Assembly: GCF_000150275.1 (NCBI RefSeq)
Contig: NW_002060962.1
Span: forward strand, 1,105,588 to 1,169,587
Source of the DNA: Trichoplax adhaerens
Taxonomy: Eukaryota; Placozoa; Uniplacotomia; Trichoplacea; Trichoplacidae
Length of the DNA stretch: 64,000 nucleotides
Direction: 5' to 3'
Below, piece by piece: positions 41,270 through 53,153 of the stretch. Numbering within the stretch: position 1 is the stretch's first letter; each line of letters starts with the position of its first letter. Position numbers and translations under genes: made by a program. The notes beneath the pieces were generated by a model. The model did no database searches. It had not been told where the DNA came from and worked only from the letters and a program-made list of their open reading frames with translations.

Positions 41270-42080
41270 CTCAGTGTACTGTATTTACAGCCTAGGATCT
41301 TGACTAATCGTACTGTGTATCAGTCACCAGAAGTACAGTACATTGTACACTGTACAGTGTACAGTACTGTAGAGTACAGTATTTTTCTTTTCGTTTACAG
41401 TACTGTACAGTACAGTACTGGACATTAGTACGGTAGCGTACCGTCTGGACAGAGGGCTTTCGCTACATGCTTTAACCTTTAGTTTTGTACAGTACGCCGA
41501 GTTATCAAATACTGTACTGTACTGTACTGTACAGTGTACAGTATTTCTGCTATACAGTGTACTGTACTGTACTGTACTGTACAGTGTACAGTACAGTACA
41601 TAAAAAGAAGGGTCGCTACTGTACGGTACAGTACAGTACAGTACAGCTTACGCACGTGTCGTTAAAACAAACAAACAAACGAAGAACATTACTAATCTAC
41701 TGTACTGTATAGAACAGTACAAGTGTACAGTAGGTACGGTACATACTGTACAGTACTGTACAGTACAGTACAGTCAGTTACAGTACAGTACAGTACTGTA
41801 CAGTACAGTGGTTTACAGTGTACTGTACTGTACTGTACTGTAGTCTTAGACTGTAGTACAGTACACTCAATTACATGCATACTGAACAATGCATTATGCA
41901 TTCAGGGATCTGGTACAGGCTGCTTGATTGAAATAATGAGCTAGCTAACCTGTGCAGTACAGGATAGTATCTAAAGAAAGCCAGAAAAACAGATTGAGCA
42001 ATCAGCTTCTGATACTGTACAGTACTGTACTGTACACTGTACACTGTGTACACTGCTGTACTGTGTACAGTATTTTAGGA
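41270..42080. repeat. Palindromic TACTGTACAGTA arrays upstream of NAPRT
   Basis: Dense runs of the words TACTG, TACAG and TGTAC, strongest at 41330-41420, 41505-41650, 41700-41870 and 42015-42075. Because TACTGTACAGTA equals its own reverse complement, both strands read alike. The region is open in several frames encoding only Tyr/Cys/Thr/Val/Ser/Gln low-complexity peptides, which are artefacts. Between the arrays lies unique sequence. The array ends close to the NAPRT start. Confidence 0.9.
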
Positions 42081-42151
42081 TCACTTCTTTGCGTTAGTTT
42101 ATTGCACCTGATATAAAAATATAAATAAACAATAAATAGCAAGCTTGTGAA

Positions 42152-45100
42152 ATGGCTACTGAGATGGTGCATCAAGGAATTGTTCAGCCACTGCTTACAG
42201 ATTTATATCAGATCACAATGGCATACGCTTACTGGAAATTTAATAAACAAAGTCAGGCTGCAGTCTTTGAATTATTTTTTCGAAATAACCCATTTAAGGG
42301 AGGGTATACAATATTTGCTGGATTGAGTGATTGCATTGAGTTCGTTTCCAATTTTGCATACAGCAAATCAGGTATGGAGCATACAATTACTACTTGTAGA
42401 AGCTATCGCTATAGCTTTTAATAAGACTATGAAAGCAGACAGTTCCTGTTGAAACTCAGATAGTGTAAATGAATTAGAATATTATTACTTATTCTATCTA
42501 CGTATTGCCAATGGTATTGCTAAGAACAATACACTACTCGGACAGAGTTGCTGTAATCTAGTTTATTTTAATTAATCAACAATGTCTAATTCTGATGGTG
42601 CAATAATTACTGTAAATAAATAATAACATGCTTTAGAAAATAAATTCATCAAATTCTATCAGATATAGACTATGTAAAATCCATACTGCCATCCTCTGTT
42701 GAAGAAGAATTCTTTCATTTTCTTTCTGGCATACACGGGGACCAGGTTACAATTGCAGCTGTCCCGGAGGGTTCAGTGGTATTTCCCAGAGTGCCTTTGC
42801 TAAGAGTTGAAGGTCCTTTAGCTAGTAAGCAACTTTATCTGTTGTCCTTGATAATATCCTGAAACAAATTTTCGCGAAATAAAATATCGCAACGTCATTT
42901 GTGTTAGCTATTATCAAGAGCATGCAAATTTAGTGATGCAGTGGCTTTATTAGGTAGGAGTGCAATATACAGTACATCATTTAAACTGCTAACTACTGTT
43001 TGTCGCTTTAAATGAATGGTTGCATGCGTAAAAATCGTAAACTTTCGTAGCTTAGGCATTTTAAACTGCAGTTACTGAGTACCATACTTGTTGCTAATAA
43101 TGAATATAACTTATTAAAAAATTGCAATGTTGAGTCGACTACGCCAAATTTATGTGCAGTCATGGAATACATTACCACAGTAGAAGAGGACCGTTTTCTA
43201 ACGAGTAATTTATTATTAGTAGCTTTGAATTCATTTATTAATGTTTACCATGACTACAGCATTTATCTTATTGCAAGGGTAGCTGTCCTACTTATGGAAA
43301 CAACTTTACTTACCCTCGTGAATTATGCAAGGTAATGCCATCTCTTTTCTTTAATTTAAAAAGTTCTTGATATTAGGCTTCCTAAGAAAGATGAGCTAAA
43401 ACTAAAAGCATACCATATTTCTGACATAGTTACCATTGACTGCTGTATCGTCCACAATCATTGGGCGCCATTTCAATTCTTACTAACTAAATTAAAATGA
43501 CTATGTATTACAGCAGTGTAAATTTTAGAATATGTAGGTGTGCTGGAGTTGCAGCTAGTAATATACTGTATACTGTAAGTTACGTTATATTCTTGTATTT
43601 GTGACATATCGTACGCGTTCGCAATTATGATACAGCATAACACAGTAATATAAATAGTCAGTGTTAATCCAGTCCTGGTCCTAGTGGATTTGTGATGTAG
43701 TTATTAATTGGGAATATAAATAAGTGATGCTGCTAAGAATATAGTAATAAGAATCATAGAGTTACGTACAATAAACAATGGACGGTCTATTTGTTTATAC
43801 GGAGACAGCCTTGTAACTACCAACGCAACGAGGTTTCGCCTAACAGCTGGAAATGATAAACCATTATTCGAATTTGGTTTACGCCGTGCTCAGGGACCGA
43901 ATGGTGGCTTATCTGCTTCAAGATACTGCTATATCGGAGGTTGTTGACATTAAATTGAATCATTTGCCAAATAGTGTGATACTGTCATGCTACTGTATAT
44001 ATTGAAACTCTAGTCTATTAGTTTGGCAACATAGGCATTGAGTAAAAGACGACAGACATTAGGATAATAGCCTTTGATTAACTGCATATGCTGTATATCA
44101 CAGATTATATATGCTATTTTCTAAATCAAGGTTTCAATGGTACAAGCAATGTTCTGGCCGGAAAACTTTTCTCAATCCCTGTTGTTGGTACTCATTCTCA
44201 TGCTTTTGTTATGTCCTTTTCTGGCTTAACGGATCTTTGTAAAACTCATGTGCAATATGCCACTGGTTCCGATAGCAAGTTGTTTGATTTAAAATGTGGC
44301 ACACAAAAATGGCTTACTCAAATATCCCCAATGCTAGACGTTGCGGAGGATGAGATTATCGAAGGTGAATTGGCTGCATTCATTTCTATTGCAATTGCAT
44401 TTCCTACAAACTTTTTGGCACTTGTTGATACTTACGACGTAATCAGGTAAAAATATCTAAACCTCGAAGAGGTGTAACCGCAATATTCGTATTGTGCATG
44501 GTGTAGTTCACATTTCTATATTGAATCTGCTATCAACGGATTGTATTTATTATATTGTATTTATTATATTTATTATTGGATCAAAATAACATATAATTTG
44601 ATCGCCTTATCGAACTTAACTGATGTAGAAGTGGCATACCCTGTTTTTGCGCCGTAACACTTGCATTAGACGAGGCTGGATATCGTGCTAAAGGCATTCG
44701 ATTAGATTCAGGTGACTTGGCTTATCTTTCAAGACAGAGCAGGTGCCAATTTCAACTGTTAGCCGAAAGGTTAGTAAATTATTGCATTGATTTATCACTT
44801 CATACTATTGCTGTAGCTGTTACTGTCAACAAAATGGACAGTGGCTAGCGATTTTTTAAGCTCTTGATTATCTGATATGAATGGTATATAGGTTAAATAA
44901 GCCATGGCTTTCATTATTAACCATAGTTGCTAGTAATGATATAAATGTGCGGACCATGAATTCCTTAAACCAGCAGGTCTTAATGACTAAATCTAGCTAA
45001 TTTCAATAATAATAATACAATATTTATGTTAGAGATGAATTATTTTTTTGTTACGGTATTCTTTTAGGGTCACCAGATTAATGCATACGGTATTGGAACT

Positions 45101-45895
45101 CATCTGGTCACTTGCCAAGAACAGCCTGCACTTGGCTGCGTATACAAGGTAGTTTATAAGGATCTTTTTTGTAGGTTATTTATAGTAAATGTATGGTTGA
45201 AGTTGATTGCTCGTCTAAGCATCACAATTTCATCTTGATATGAAGTTAGTCGAATTGGACGGTGTTGCTAAAATGAAGTTGACTCAAGAAAGATCTAAAT
45301 TGTCCTTGCCTGCGAAAAAGAAAGTGTATAGATTATTTGGAGAAAATGGTAGTAAAGATAGGATTAATGCTTGCATGATGTAGTTACTTGTTTGATCGGT
45401 CATGGGTTAGGATCTCATTGATGTGTAGTAGCTTAAACGCCGAATTTTTTATAATCTGAAGGTAGCCCATTGGCGGATCTCTTGCAGAAATATGATGAAT
45501 CACCCCCACTTGTCGATCAGCAAGTACTTTGCTGTCATCCTTTTCAAGAATCAGAGCGTAAATACATCGTTCCATCTAGAGTAGAAGAGATGAACTGTAA
45601 CTATTGGATAAAAGGAAAATCATGTAAAGAAATACCCAAATTAGTAGATATTCGAAATTATTGTCAAAATCAAGTTAATAGCCTAAGAAGGGATCATCAA
45701 TTACTTTCGAATTTGAATACGTATAAGGTATCAAACATTTCTTCTTGCATCTTTGTACGTATTTGGACGTATGACATTACTGTAAATCGTTTCTATGTAC
45801 TGTAGGTTTTTGTTAGCGATGCCTTGTACCAGACTATGCATAAACTTTGGGTTGGTGATACTACCATGAGGGAGCCTGGTTCTTATCATGAATGA
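42152..45895 (+). CDS. NAPRT: Nicotinate phosphoribosyltransferase
   Basis: Eleven exons: 42152-42371, 42669-42824, 43283-43331, 43809-43939, 44131-44446, 44632-44769, 44892-44976, 45068-45148, 45246-45348, 45462-45727, 45806-45895 (544 aa, close to the 538 of the human enzyme). It joins nicotinate and PRPP to give nicotinate mononucleotide, the first step of the Preiss-Handler route to NAD, in the cytosol. Family landmarks in order: [18 protein letters not shown] at the N-terminus, [68 protein letters not shown] with the active-site His, [29 protein letters not shown] and [14 protein letters not shown]. Exon 3 was fixed by frame and by exact length agreement with the family. The segment after the SGDL motif is less conserved than usual. 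No disabling change. Confidence 0.93.
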
Positions 45896-46893
45896 ATGAT
45901 CACGGCAATAGGATTTCAATGTCCTGACCCATCAAATTTTAATCATTTTAATTGGATTTGATACGTGCGTGTATGTTATTATAACATTGCTATCGTTTTT
46001 ACGTATAAAGTACTGTATATGGTCTCACCAGGTTTAAATGATGAATGATTTAATTAAAACAATATGCATATAATATGATATCATTTATTTTCTACCTTTA
46101 CTGATTGCATTAGTAATTAATATACAGTACAGTACTGTATAATTAGTAAATGCTACAGAAGCATTTCATTTATTTAATTTTTAGTCTTCGGAGTTATTTA
46201 ACATACAGTACAGTTCTGTATAATTAGTAAATGCTACAGAAGTATTTCATTTATTTAATTTTAGTCTTAGGAGTTATGGGCCACTTTAGCGTCCAAATAC
46301 TCTGTATGATATTAAGAGGAGTAAACTGGCCAAGAATTCGTTATTCCAAAAAAAAAAAATAATATCAAGTAATAATAATATTTATTTATATATTTCAATG
46401 AACCAACTACGCTAGACTGAAAAATTGTGAGGTCATATTGGAGACATTGAGAATAAGTTGTCGTTTTCTACAGTACTTGGAGAAGACATTATAACCTGTT
46501 GGAAGTGTTATCTACTCAACAGAAAGCTATAAAAATGTGTTTATGCCTCGTTCAAGTGAGTTAGTATTGGTCACCTAAGTGAGCTCACTTAAAAGGTGGA
46601 CTCTATTTCTGTCGTTTGTAATTGCAAGCTTCGCTTTGTAGCAAATACGTATCTAGCAAATATGTATCTATCAGCTATCATCTGGTATACGCACGCGTAC
46701 ACCGAGTCTGCTAAGAGCTAATATTTGCCTGTAATATTGCGGGTCATAAAGTGAACGCTTACTGTAGAGTAATGTACAGTACGGTACTGTCCAGGTCACC
46801 ATCGATACAGTAGAGAGAAAAGGCTTTTACAGTACAGTACTGTACAAAATCGTGAAAAAAACGAATTAAAATCATTTATTTCACCAAAATAAA
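45896..46893. other. NAPRT 3' region with an 81-bp duplication
   Basis: Probable NAPRT 3' UTR and intergenic DNA. Contains a tandem duplication (46122-46277) and the left part of a TACTGTAC-rich stretch. No gene recognised. Confidence 0.5.
46122..46277. repeat. Tandem duplication, period 81 bp
   Basis: Two nearly identical units, the first starting ATACAGTACAGTACTGTATA at 46122 and the second at 46203. They share TAATTAGTAAATGCTACAGA, then TTTCATTTATTTAATTTT and AGTCTT.GGAGTTAT. Few substitutions separate them, so the event is recent. Confidence 0.9.
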
Positions 46894-47095
46894 TTATACA
46901 GGCATGTTTATGAGAGCTTCTTCTTTCCACACATAATAATTTTGATGAATTTCGTTGTCAAAATATCGCAAAACATTAGTGTTGATTTCTCTGAAACGAA
47001 AAGGATCACGCTGTAAAGTACAGTACAGTACTGTACAGTACTGTATAGTAGTGTACAGTGTACAGTGCACTGTACTGTACACGAATACCTCTGTA
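46775..47095. repeat. TACTGTAC-type repeat cluster
   Basis: Runs of TACAGTACTGTACAGTACTGTA around 46780-46850 and 47015-47085, flanking the small open stretch at 46894-47005. Same vocabulary as the arrays near 41 and 54 kb. Confidence 0.8.
46894..47008 (-). CDS. Candidate terminal exon, unknown gene
   Basis: On the minus strand an acceptor-like TTTACAG is followed by an open frame of non-repetitive composition (RDPFRFREINTNVLRYFDNE, then IHQNYYVWKEEALINMPV) ending in TAA. It could be the last exon of the gene fragments at 47.7-50.1 kb. No family recognised. The composition is clearly unlike the neighbouring low-complexity repeat, which is why I list it. Confidence 0.3.
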
Positions 47096-47701
47096 GGTGG
47101 TACGGTACGGTTGAGAACGGTTCAAGGAAGCAGCGGTTGGTGGTTACATACGATGCATTTTTTTTCCATACTGTATCCCTATCATGACCTTACTGTACTC
47201 TACTCTACTCTATGGTACTCTGGCACTACGGCATGAAGCATACTACTATGTTTTAATATGGTAGCATCAAAACAGTATACTATACCATTCAACACCTTGA
47301 AGCCTTATCATCATTATATCCCATGTGGCAAATTGCCAGTCACTAGCCCCTGTAAAATCTTCCATAGTTGGCAGTCAAAGGTGAAGGCTTTTAACTCTGC
47401 CGACTGCTGCCATCTACGCGATCATTTACATATTTTAGATATATATTGTATTGCCAGTTGGTGATCTAGATCGCTATCGTCGTTGTAAAATAGAAGGAAG
47501 AAAAAGGCAAATCAGATCGCCATTTTGTTACGGTGTTGATGATACTGTATTGACTGATTTTAGAACAGTATTGTAGGATAACTGAGTTGAATTCCACTTT
47601 AGAAAGCTTAATATCGTCGTTACAAGCAGTAAACGCGATCCAAAGTGACGGCAAACATGGCCTGTGGTACGCTAAGAACATGGACCATGGCGATCCTCAT
47701 T

Positions 47702-47890
47702 TTACAACTGGTATAGTATAAATTCATTTCTTATTTTTGAAAGACTTTTGATTGGATATTTTCCATTCTCCTTGCTTCTAATCACAAAATTAATACTAAT
47801 AAATGGATGATACTCTGTTATTTTACCATCATCTGGCGATAGAGAATGAATCGTCAATCTGCAAAAAAACTCCACTATACGTTCTACTTC
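47702..47890 (-). CDS. Candidate internal or terminal exon, unknown gene
   Basis: After an acceptor-like GATTGATTCAG the minus strand encodes VTDEVERIVEFFCRLTIHSL and continues through GKITEYHPFISINFVIRS to KIRNEFILYQL and a stop. Alternating polar and hydrophobic residues suggest beta strands. Family not recognised. Probably belongs with neighbouring fragments on the same strand. Confidence 0.3.
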   Translation of the reverse strand, partial: EVERIVEFFCRLTIHSLSPDDGKITEYHPFISINFVIRSKENGKYPIKSLSKIRNEFILYQL

Positions 47891-48483
47891 ATCAGTGACC
47901 TGAATCAATCCGTCGCATACGCATTGACGATAGAATCAGTTAATTGAATTTTGTAAATAACTTTCCGCTGCTGGTTTTGAACAAAACTATCTTAATTAAT
48001 AGAAAGTAAATTGTAGTGTATGGTAGACAGCAACAAATGCACCACATAGAGCAACATTATAGTGGATAATGATCCATTCTATCGACAGGCTTAGGTATTT
48101 ATGTTAGAATGAATCTTTCAAGTTGTAACGACGACAACGCCATGTAAAATAGCACAGTAGCTGCAGGATGAATTCTACATTTGCAATGTTAATCACGATG
48201 TACAATATACAGTGGAGATAGATAGGATCTTACAAACACTTTAGCATTTTTCCATCGGAAGCAGTAATCGAAGATCCTGTCATGACAAGTATTCGTATTA
48301 GTTCCAAATGGGAGTTGTATATTCAATAATTTCGTTTTCAATCGGTCATAAAATAAATTCCATCGGAGAAACCCTTTTTAAACAAACAATACTCGATTCC
48401 AAGCCAGCCGGGCGTAATCAAATCAAGTGGCTGACTGTAAATTGATTGCAATCATAGCAGTAATCAAAAATACTATTTCGTCA

Positions 48484-48681
48484 CCAGTGAAAAATAAACT
48501 TTGTGCACCAACTGCTGTTATCACATGGAGTTAAAATATTTCCAACTTCAATTAATGGTGCCTTTCTATCTAAATTATTAATAGAGAGCCGGTTATTTGT
48601 CAGAAACCACTTACTGCAGTTGTGATTACAGTATACTGTACCTTGACAATTTTTATTAATCCGAGGGATCAATCCACTCAT
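48484..48681 (-). CDS. Candidate start exon, unknown gene
   Basis: ATG-initiated frame MSGLIPRINKNCQGTVYC, continuing with several Cys and DRKAPLIEVGNILTPCDNSS. A possible donor (CACTG, then GTGACG) at the 3' end would join in frame, after the GACAG acceptor near 48285, to WIFDYCFRWKNAKVF and a GTAAG donor at about 48242. Not recognised. Alternatively this is an internal exon of a gene starting near 50.1 kb. Confidence 0.3.
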
Positions 48682-49852
48682 TTTATTCTTCCTTTATCAT
48701 TATCTCTTACTATTTCCTTCGTACTTATATTGAATGTACAAAACTTAAAGGAAGAGACGCAATAATATTTGTCGTATGCTGAACCTTAATGCACATACTA
48801 TTTTTTTAAAAAGAAGGTCGTAACATGATTTCAAGAAATCAATTACTGTAATGTGAAAAAGGCATTGACATTCTATCCTAACCGTAAGCTTATTTCCAAT
48901 TTGTAAAAGCGCACATTCGAGGAAAGATCAGATCTGATTTCGGAAATCAATTTAAAATTGCGTGACAATATTATGGCCTTGTTGGCCTTTTCTTTCAAAA
49001 TATTGCCCAACTGTAAGCTTATTGCAGGTTTTGCTTTGCGGTTTTTACACGAGTGTTAATGAATTTGCGGTACTAATTTATTAAAACTACGTTGGTTTAG
49101 AATTAGTTTAAAATGGCAGCAAGATTTTACTTTTAACTTTGCTCTATGTTGCACTACTTGCAGTACGGAGCGCCATACAAATCGTAATTCCGTAATATTT
49201 ATTTTACGCGTATATCGCCGAACTTCAAATTGAGAAACTTTTCACTATTCCTACACTTTCTCTGCAGATTGTACTGACCGTAGGCGAACATCTTTCCGCA
49301 TACAGTATTACGATGAAAGATATAGTCTTTCGTTAATTATAATTATATATACGATTCTGTTCAACTTAAAGCATGAATTTATATGAACGGTAAGTACTTA
49401 GCTGTGTTTAGTTATACAAAACAACCCACAATCGACATTCACCTATGATTTACGAGCATAACCATTTTCTTAACTTTATTTGGAGAAACGGAAATTTTGC
49501 TACATTCTGGTTAGATTGAACTAATTTTATGGCCGTCCTTATATAATGGCTAAACCTTACTGAAGTGATGCTACTATTTACAATCAATTAATTAAATTGT
49601 ACTGACTGCAAATAATCACTATTGGATAGGAAATACGCAACGAAAGATATATACAATAGCATGAGTTTAAAGCTGTAAATTGATTTCCGATGTACTATTC
49701 TGATTGCGACGTTCATCGTCTTACTACTGTAATTTTCACAGTACTATATCTCGCTAATTTCGTCAAGTGTGCATAATTTAATTTAATTTATTTTGTGCAG
49801 TTAGTTAATTTAAAATTGTTCATTCTTGGTTATTTCACCTTATCTTACCAAT

Positions 49853-50095
49853 AAATAATAGATCGAAAGTCTCATACTGTTTGCAAAGTTGTAAACTTCC
49901 TATTATACTTTTACAGCTAAAAAATGAATGGATGACATTTTGACTTTTATCGTTTTGAACAATTGTGAAATCTTTTTTATCGATATTTACGTAACATTTA
50001 CTGCTTATTATACTGTATATGTCTACTATTACAGAAACTGATTCAAGTTGACGCTTGATTAAATTTTTAGATTTCTCTTCTGGAACGTATAACAT
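49853..50095 (-). CDS. Candidate exon antisense to NKAIN, unknown gene
   Basis: An ATG-initiated frame of 81 codons (starting MLYVPEEKSKNLIKRQLESV) ends at a strong donor, GTAAGATAAG. It contains SVIVDIYSIISSKCYVNIDK and CKSIIGSLQLCKQYETFDLL, which look like ordinary protein. It overlaps the first visible NKAIN exon by 25 bp on the opposite strand. Family unknown; could be the first exon of the fragments at 46.9-48.7 kb. Confidence 0.3.
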
Positions 50096-51499
50096 TCGAC
50101 TTTATGGGTGCTGTCTGGGCTTTAATTATTGGTAACTTTGTGGCTATCCTTATTACCGTCGTCGGTACTTTCGGAGCTTACCAATTCAGACCACGTTATT
50201 TGATTATGGTTAGTATTTTTGACATAGTTGGTATTCTCATAAAATAGTTACGGTATGGTCAACATTCGTAATGTTTGTACGGTAATGTCATTGCTATTTC
50301 TTTCATATTTTTCACGTGTTTCTGTGCCTATATATTAATCCATGTTAAGGAATTCTTTTAGTTGTAACATACACAAATTACAAATTTTTAAGCTTTGCAT
50401 TCTTACATTAATTATGGCATTCAGTACATTCATGAATTAATGCTAATGAGCTATTAATTGCCTCGATTAAATTGATAATTGGAGTGTTTTAAAGACTGAC
50501 TTGGGTGAAAAATTCTTTATAATATTTTAGTATCTAATTTGGTCCTTCGCGTGGATTGCTTGCAATGTTGCAGTGATGTTAACCTACTTGGAAATCTCCA
50601 TTTTTAAACAGGTGATTTCAATTTGCGTGTGCGTTAAATCGTTGCTTTGGAAAGTTGTAATCGCCTAGAATCATATAAATTATTACAAACTATGATTAAA
50701 AGGTTTATTGGCAAATAAAAGGAGATCGCTGACCTTATATGTGACAAAATTAATATCATTGGCTGCTTCTATTTATGATCAATAATGCTTTACTTCCTTT
50801 TTTTTAGGGTGGCACTATTTTAACAATAAATACGGAAAGCGCAAGTTGGTGGAAAAATAATGGAATTGGCTGCACCGTTGAATATGAGTCGAGCTCTCAG
50901 ACCGGCTCAACGAGTTCGGCAATCATTGCGAAAGTAACGGGATGTATCTTAGAATACAAGGTATGGTAATATCTAAACTTATAATAATTCCTTTAAGAAT
51001 TTTTCATATTTATACTGACATTTATAGTGATTACTATTATGTTAATTGAGACTAGAATTCCGAGATCTGATTTGTTTACGTTAAAAGAGTTTTTGTTGGG
51101 ACTGATAACTTTTATTTATTTGTATAATTATAATTAGTATGTTGAGGTCATTCATGCTGGAATCCAATGCTTTTTCTCAGTAAGTTTACTAAGATTACCG
51201 TTGACAATTTTATTATTTGCTCTTGATGAATGCAGCATTAACTGATGAATTAATTATAGGATTCCAGATAGTCATTTTGGCTAATTTTTTGGTCTTTTTT
51301 TACTAAAGTTGTTAGGTATCATTATTGGTTCTTGGTTAACTCATCGACTGTACAATCCTAAAGCGAGTAAGTCTATTTATTTTGGAACTTCGTTGTTGTC
51401 TTTGTGTGCCTAATTATTTTGCTAATTCAATTTCTAGTCGATCAATCTGCCAATAGCGCAAGTTACAGATCAACTAATTTTCATTTACAAAATGTGTAA
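50071..51499 (+). CDS. Na,K-ATPase-interacting protein (NKAIN), 5' exon missing
   Basis: Six exons seen: 50071-50208, 50531-50611, 50808-50960, 51138-51179, 51309-51366, 51438-51499 (177 aa). NKAIN proteins are small four-helix membrane proteins reported to bind the Na,K-ATPase beta subunit. Matches in order: LLERITFDFMGAVWALIIGN (family: [21 protein letters not shown]-like), VVGTFGAYQFRPRYLI, YLIWSFAWIACNVAVMLTYL, SASWWKNNGIGC, AKVTGCILEYKYVEVIHAGI and a last helix LLGIIIGSWLTHRLY. The WW..NG.GC and TGC.L.Y spacings are family-specific. The first exon, normally encoding a Cys-rich MG.C..RC.L start, must join in phase 0 and was not found in 48.7-50.0 kb; it may lie beyond a longer intron. The C-terminus is short and polar. 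Confidence 0.82.
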
Positions 51500-53153
51500 G
51501 ACAACTTTCATATTCTGTATTCCAATATATATGACATATTACTGCATAAGTTACTAACTAGTAAAGGATTCTTACACATTATGATTTCACGTGGATTTGT
51601 TCATAATAATCCATCTTTCAGTGCATTTACAGTGATGGCATTATATGTAGTCGTTACCCTTTTAGAAATCTAATAATGCTAACGAAAATTCACTCTTTGC
51701 AATATAGAAATTTGTAAACAATATCGTACTGCACACCACAAGAACACAATTCAGATTGCACCGCTTGATTATGGCTTTGGATGTCATTAGTTTACGCTAA
51801 ATATTTTACCGAATCAACTCTATATGCACTATCTATCTGTAATCTTTAGCAATACAGTACATAAACTTTATCATTTTTTATTAGCAAGACTTGATTTTAA
51901 GCTCCAAATTTTGTCAAGATAACTTTCTAACCGTGTTAAACGACAGGTGTATGTATATAATCAATTTTTTTATAACGTTTTGCACTATGGGAAAAGTTGC
52001 ACTCGGATCGATTTTGAACATTAAGCAAAATTGTAGACTTAGTACAATAAGCATTACTGATTTGTACGTCTTAGTAAATGGGTATATGAGTGACTTTTAT
52101 CATAGACGTATGAGTATCAATGAAAATTTATGTAGCTGTTTCATTTATTGTATAGTCTAGTGTTATTATCCGTTAGAAAGTATACTTCAATATTGTGTGA
52201 TAACTATATTAGTCTTCCAGGCATTGATTTAATATTGTTCATGCTCTCGTTAAAGATTTAGATTAGTAGAGGTCTTCAACCTCGAATAGATCTTTCGATT
52301 CTAATTGTAATCCGAGTTCAATACTCGTATACTCGTACTATATACCGTCAGTTGTATTTATGTTATTTTTAATAATAATAATTATTATCACTAGTATTTT
52401 AGATGGGGCGTTTTGTAAATCAACTATTAGTTTAACACTTACCAATCAAGACTACTTTGCTGCAAGATATTGTAATCCTTTTTCAACAGTACTTGTCAGT
52501 ATGATATCAGAGAAGAATAAAATATTTCGATATCTCTTAATCTAAGAGTATAATAATTTATTTTCGATGTACAAAAGTTATCAGGGACACGTAGATTATA
52601 CAATACAGTTACATGAACAGTCGTTATTTATCAAAACAACAAAAAGTAATTGCTGTCATAATTTGGGTAACGTTGCGGAGATGTCAAAATTCCACTGACA
52701 TTGGGAGATGAGAATATTTCCATCGTCGCAATAAATAACATACAGATGAATGTAATAGGTTACCTTTCTACATATTACTCTGGCATCATTTTGTGGCGAA
52801 ATATGTAAGTTCATGTATTCATCCGACAAAACTTCCGTTAAGATTTTAATATTCCCAAAGTAGATATTCAAAGCTGCGTCGCAAGCTTCACTTTCAACAC
52901 AGACGGTTGGCAGCCGTTAGGCGTACATTATCAATAAAATTAATGGGTAAATCCGAAATGCTAGACATTAGGTTTCAGGTTTACACATCGCGGTAGTGTC
53001 TTGAAACTTGCGTTTTTAAACACTGGATAAAAAATTAGGGAATAAGCCAGGATTCAAAGACTAGTATAAATGACAGTGCCGGTTCGTTGAAATGAACAGT
53101 AATCACAGTCGTTACGAAATTTAATTCGTGCATTTACAATAACTAATTTTCAA
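51500..53153. other. Intergenic NKAIN / SF3B6, with possible exon remnants
   Basis: About 1.65 kb between convergent genes. Apart from the minus-strand stretches at 52640-52890 nothing coding is recognised; AT-rich open stretches at 51891-52160 and 52360-52545 (+) lack family resemblance. Confidence 0.45.
52632..52890 (-). other. Possible CUB-like exon fragment
   Basis: On the minus strand a frame with CVESEACDAALNIYFGNIKI, then YMNLHISPQNDARVICRK, ends at a possible donor (AAG then GTAACC). Downstream, after CAATGTCAG, comes GILTSPQRYPNYDSNYFLL, which resembles the G.I.SP.YP.NY signature of CUB domains. No start codon, no complete CUB domain and no partner exons were found, so this is either a fragment of a secreted-protein gene, a pseudogene, or chance. 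Confidence 0.2.

Larger units (their letters stand above)
39109..42151. promoter_or_regulatory. Divergent intergenic region, RPN2 / NAPRT
   Basis: About 3 kb between two divergent housekeeping genes, presumably holding both promoters. No coding exon recognised. Two clusters of TACTGTACAGTA-type repeats lie here (39595-39745 and 41270-42080), the second ending about 70 bp before the NAPRT start codon. Confidence 0.5.

Noticed and set aside
41485-42053. Open frames of 60-75 codons on both strands encoding STVQYCTVLY-like peptides
   Set aside because: They are translations of the TACTGTAC repeat, which is stop-free by composition; no start context, no splice signals, both strands open alike.
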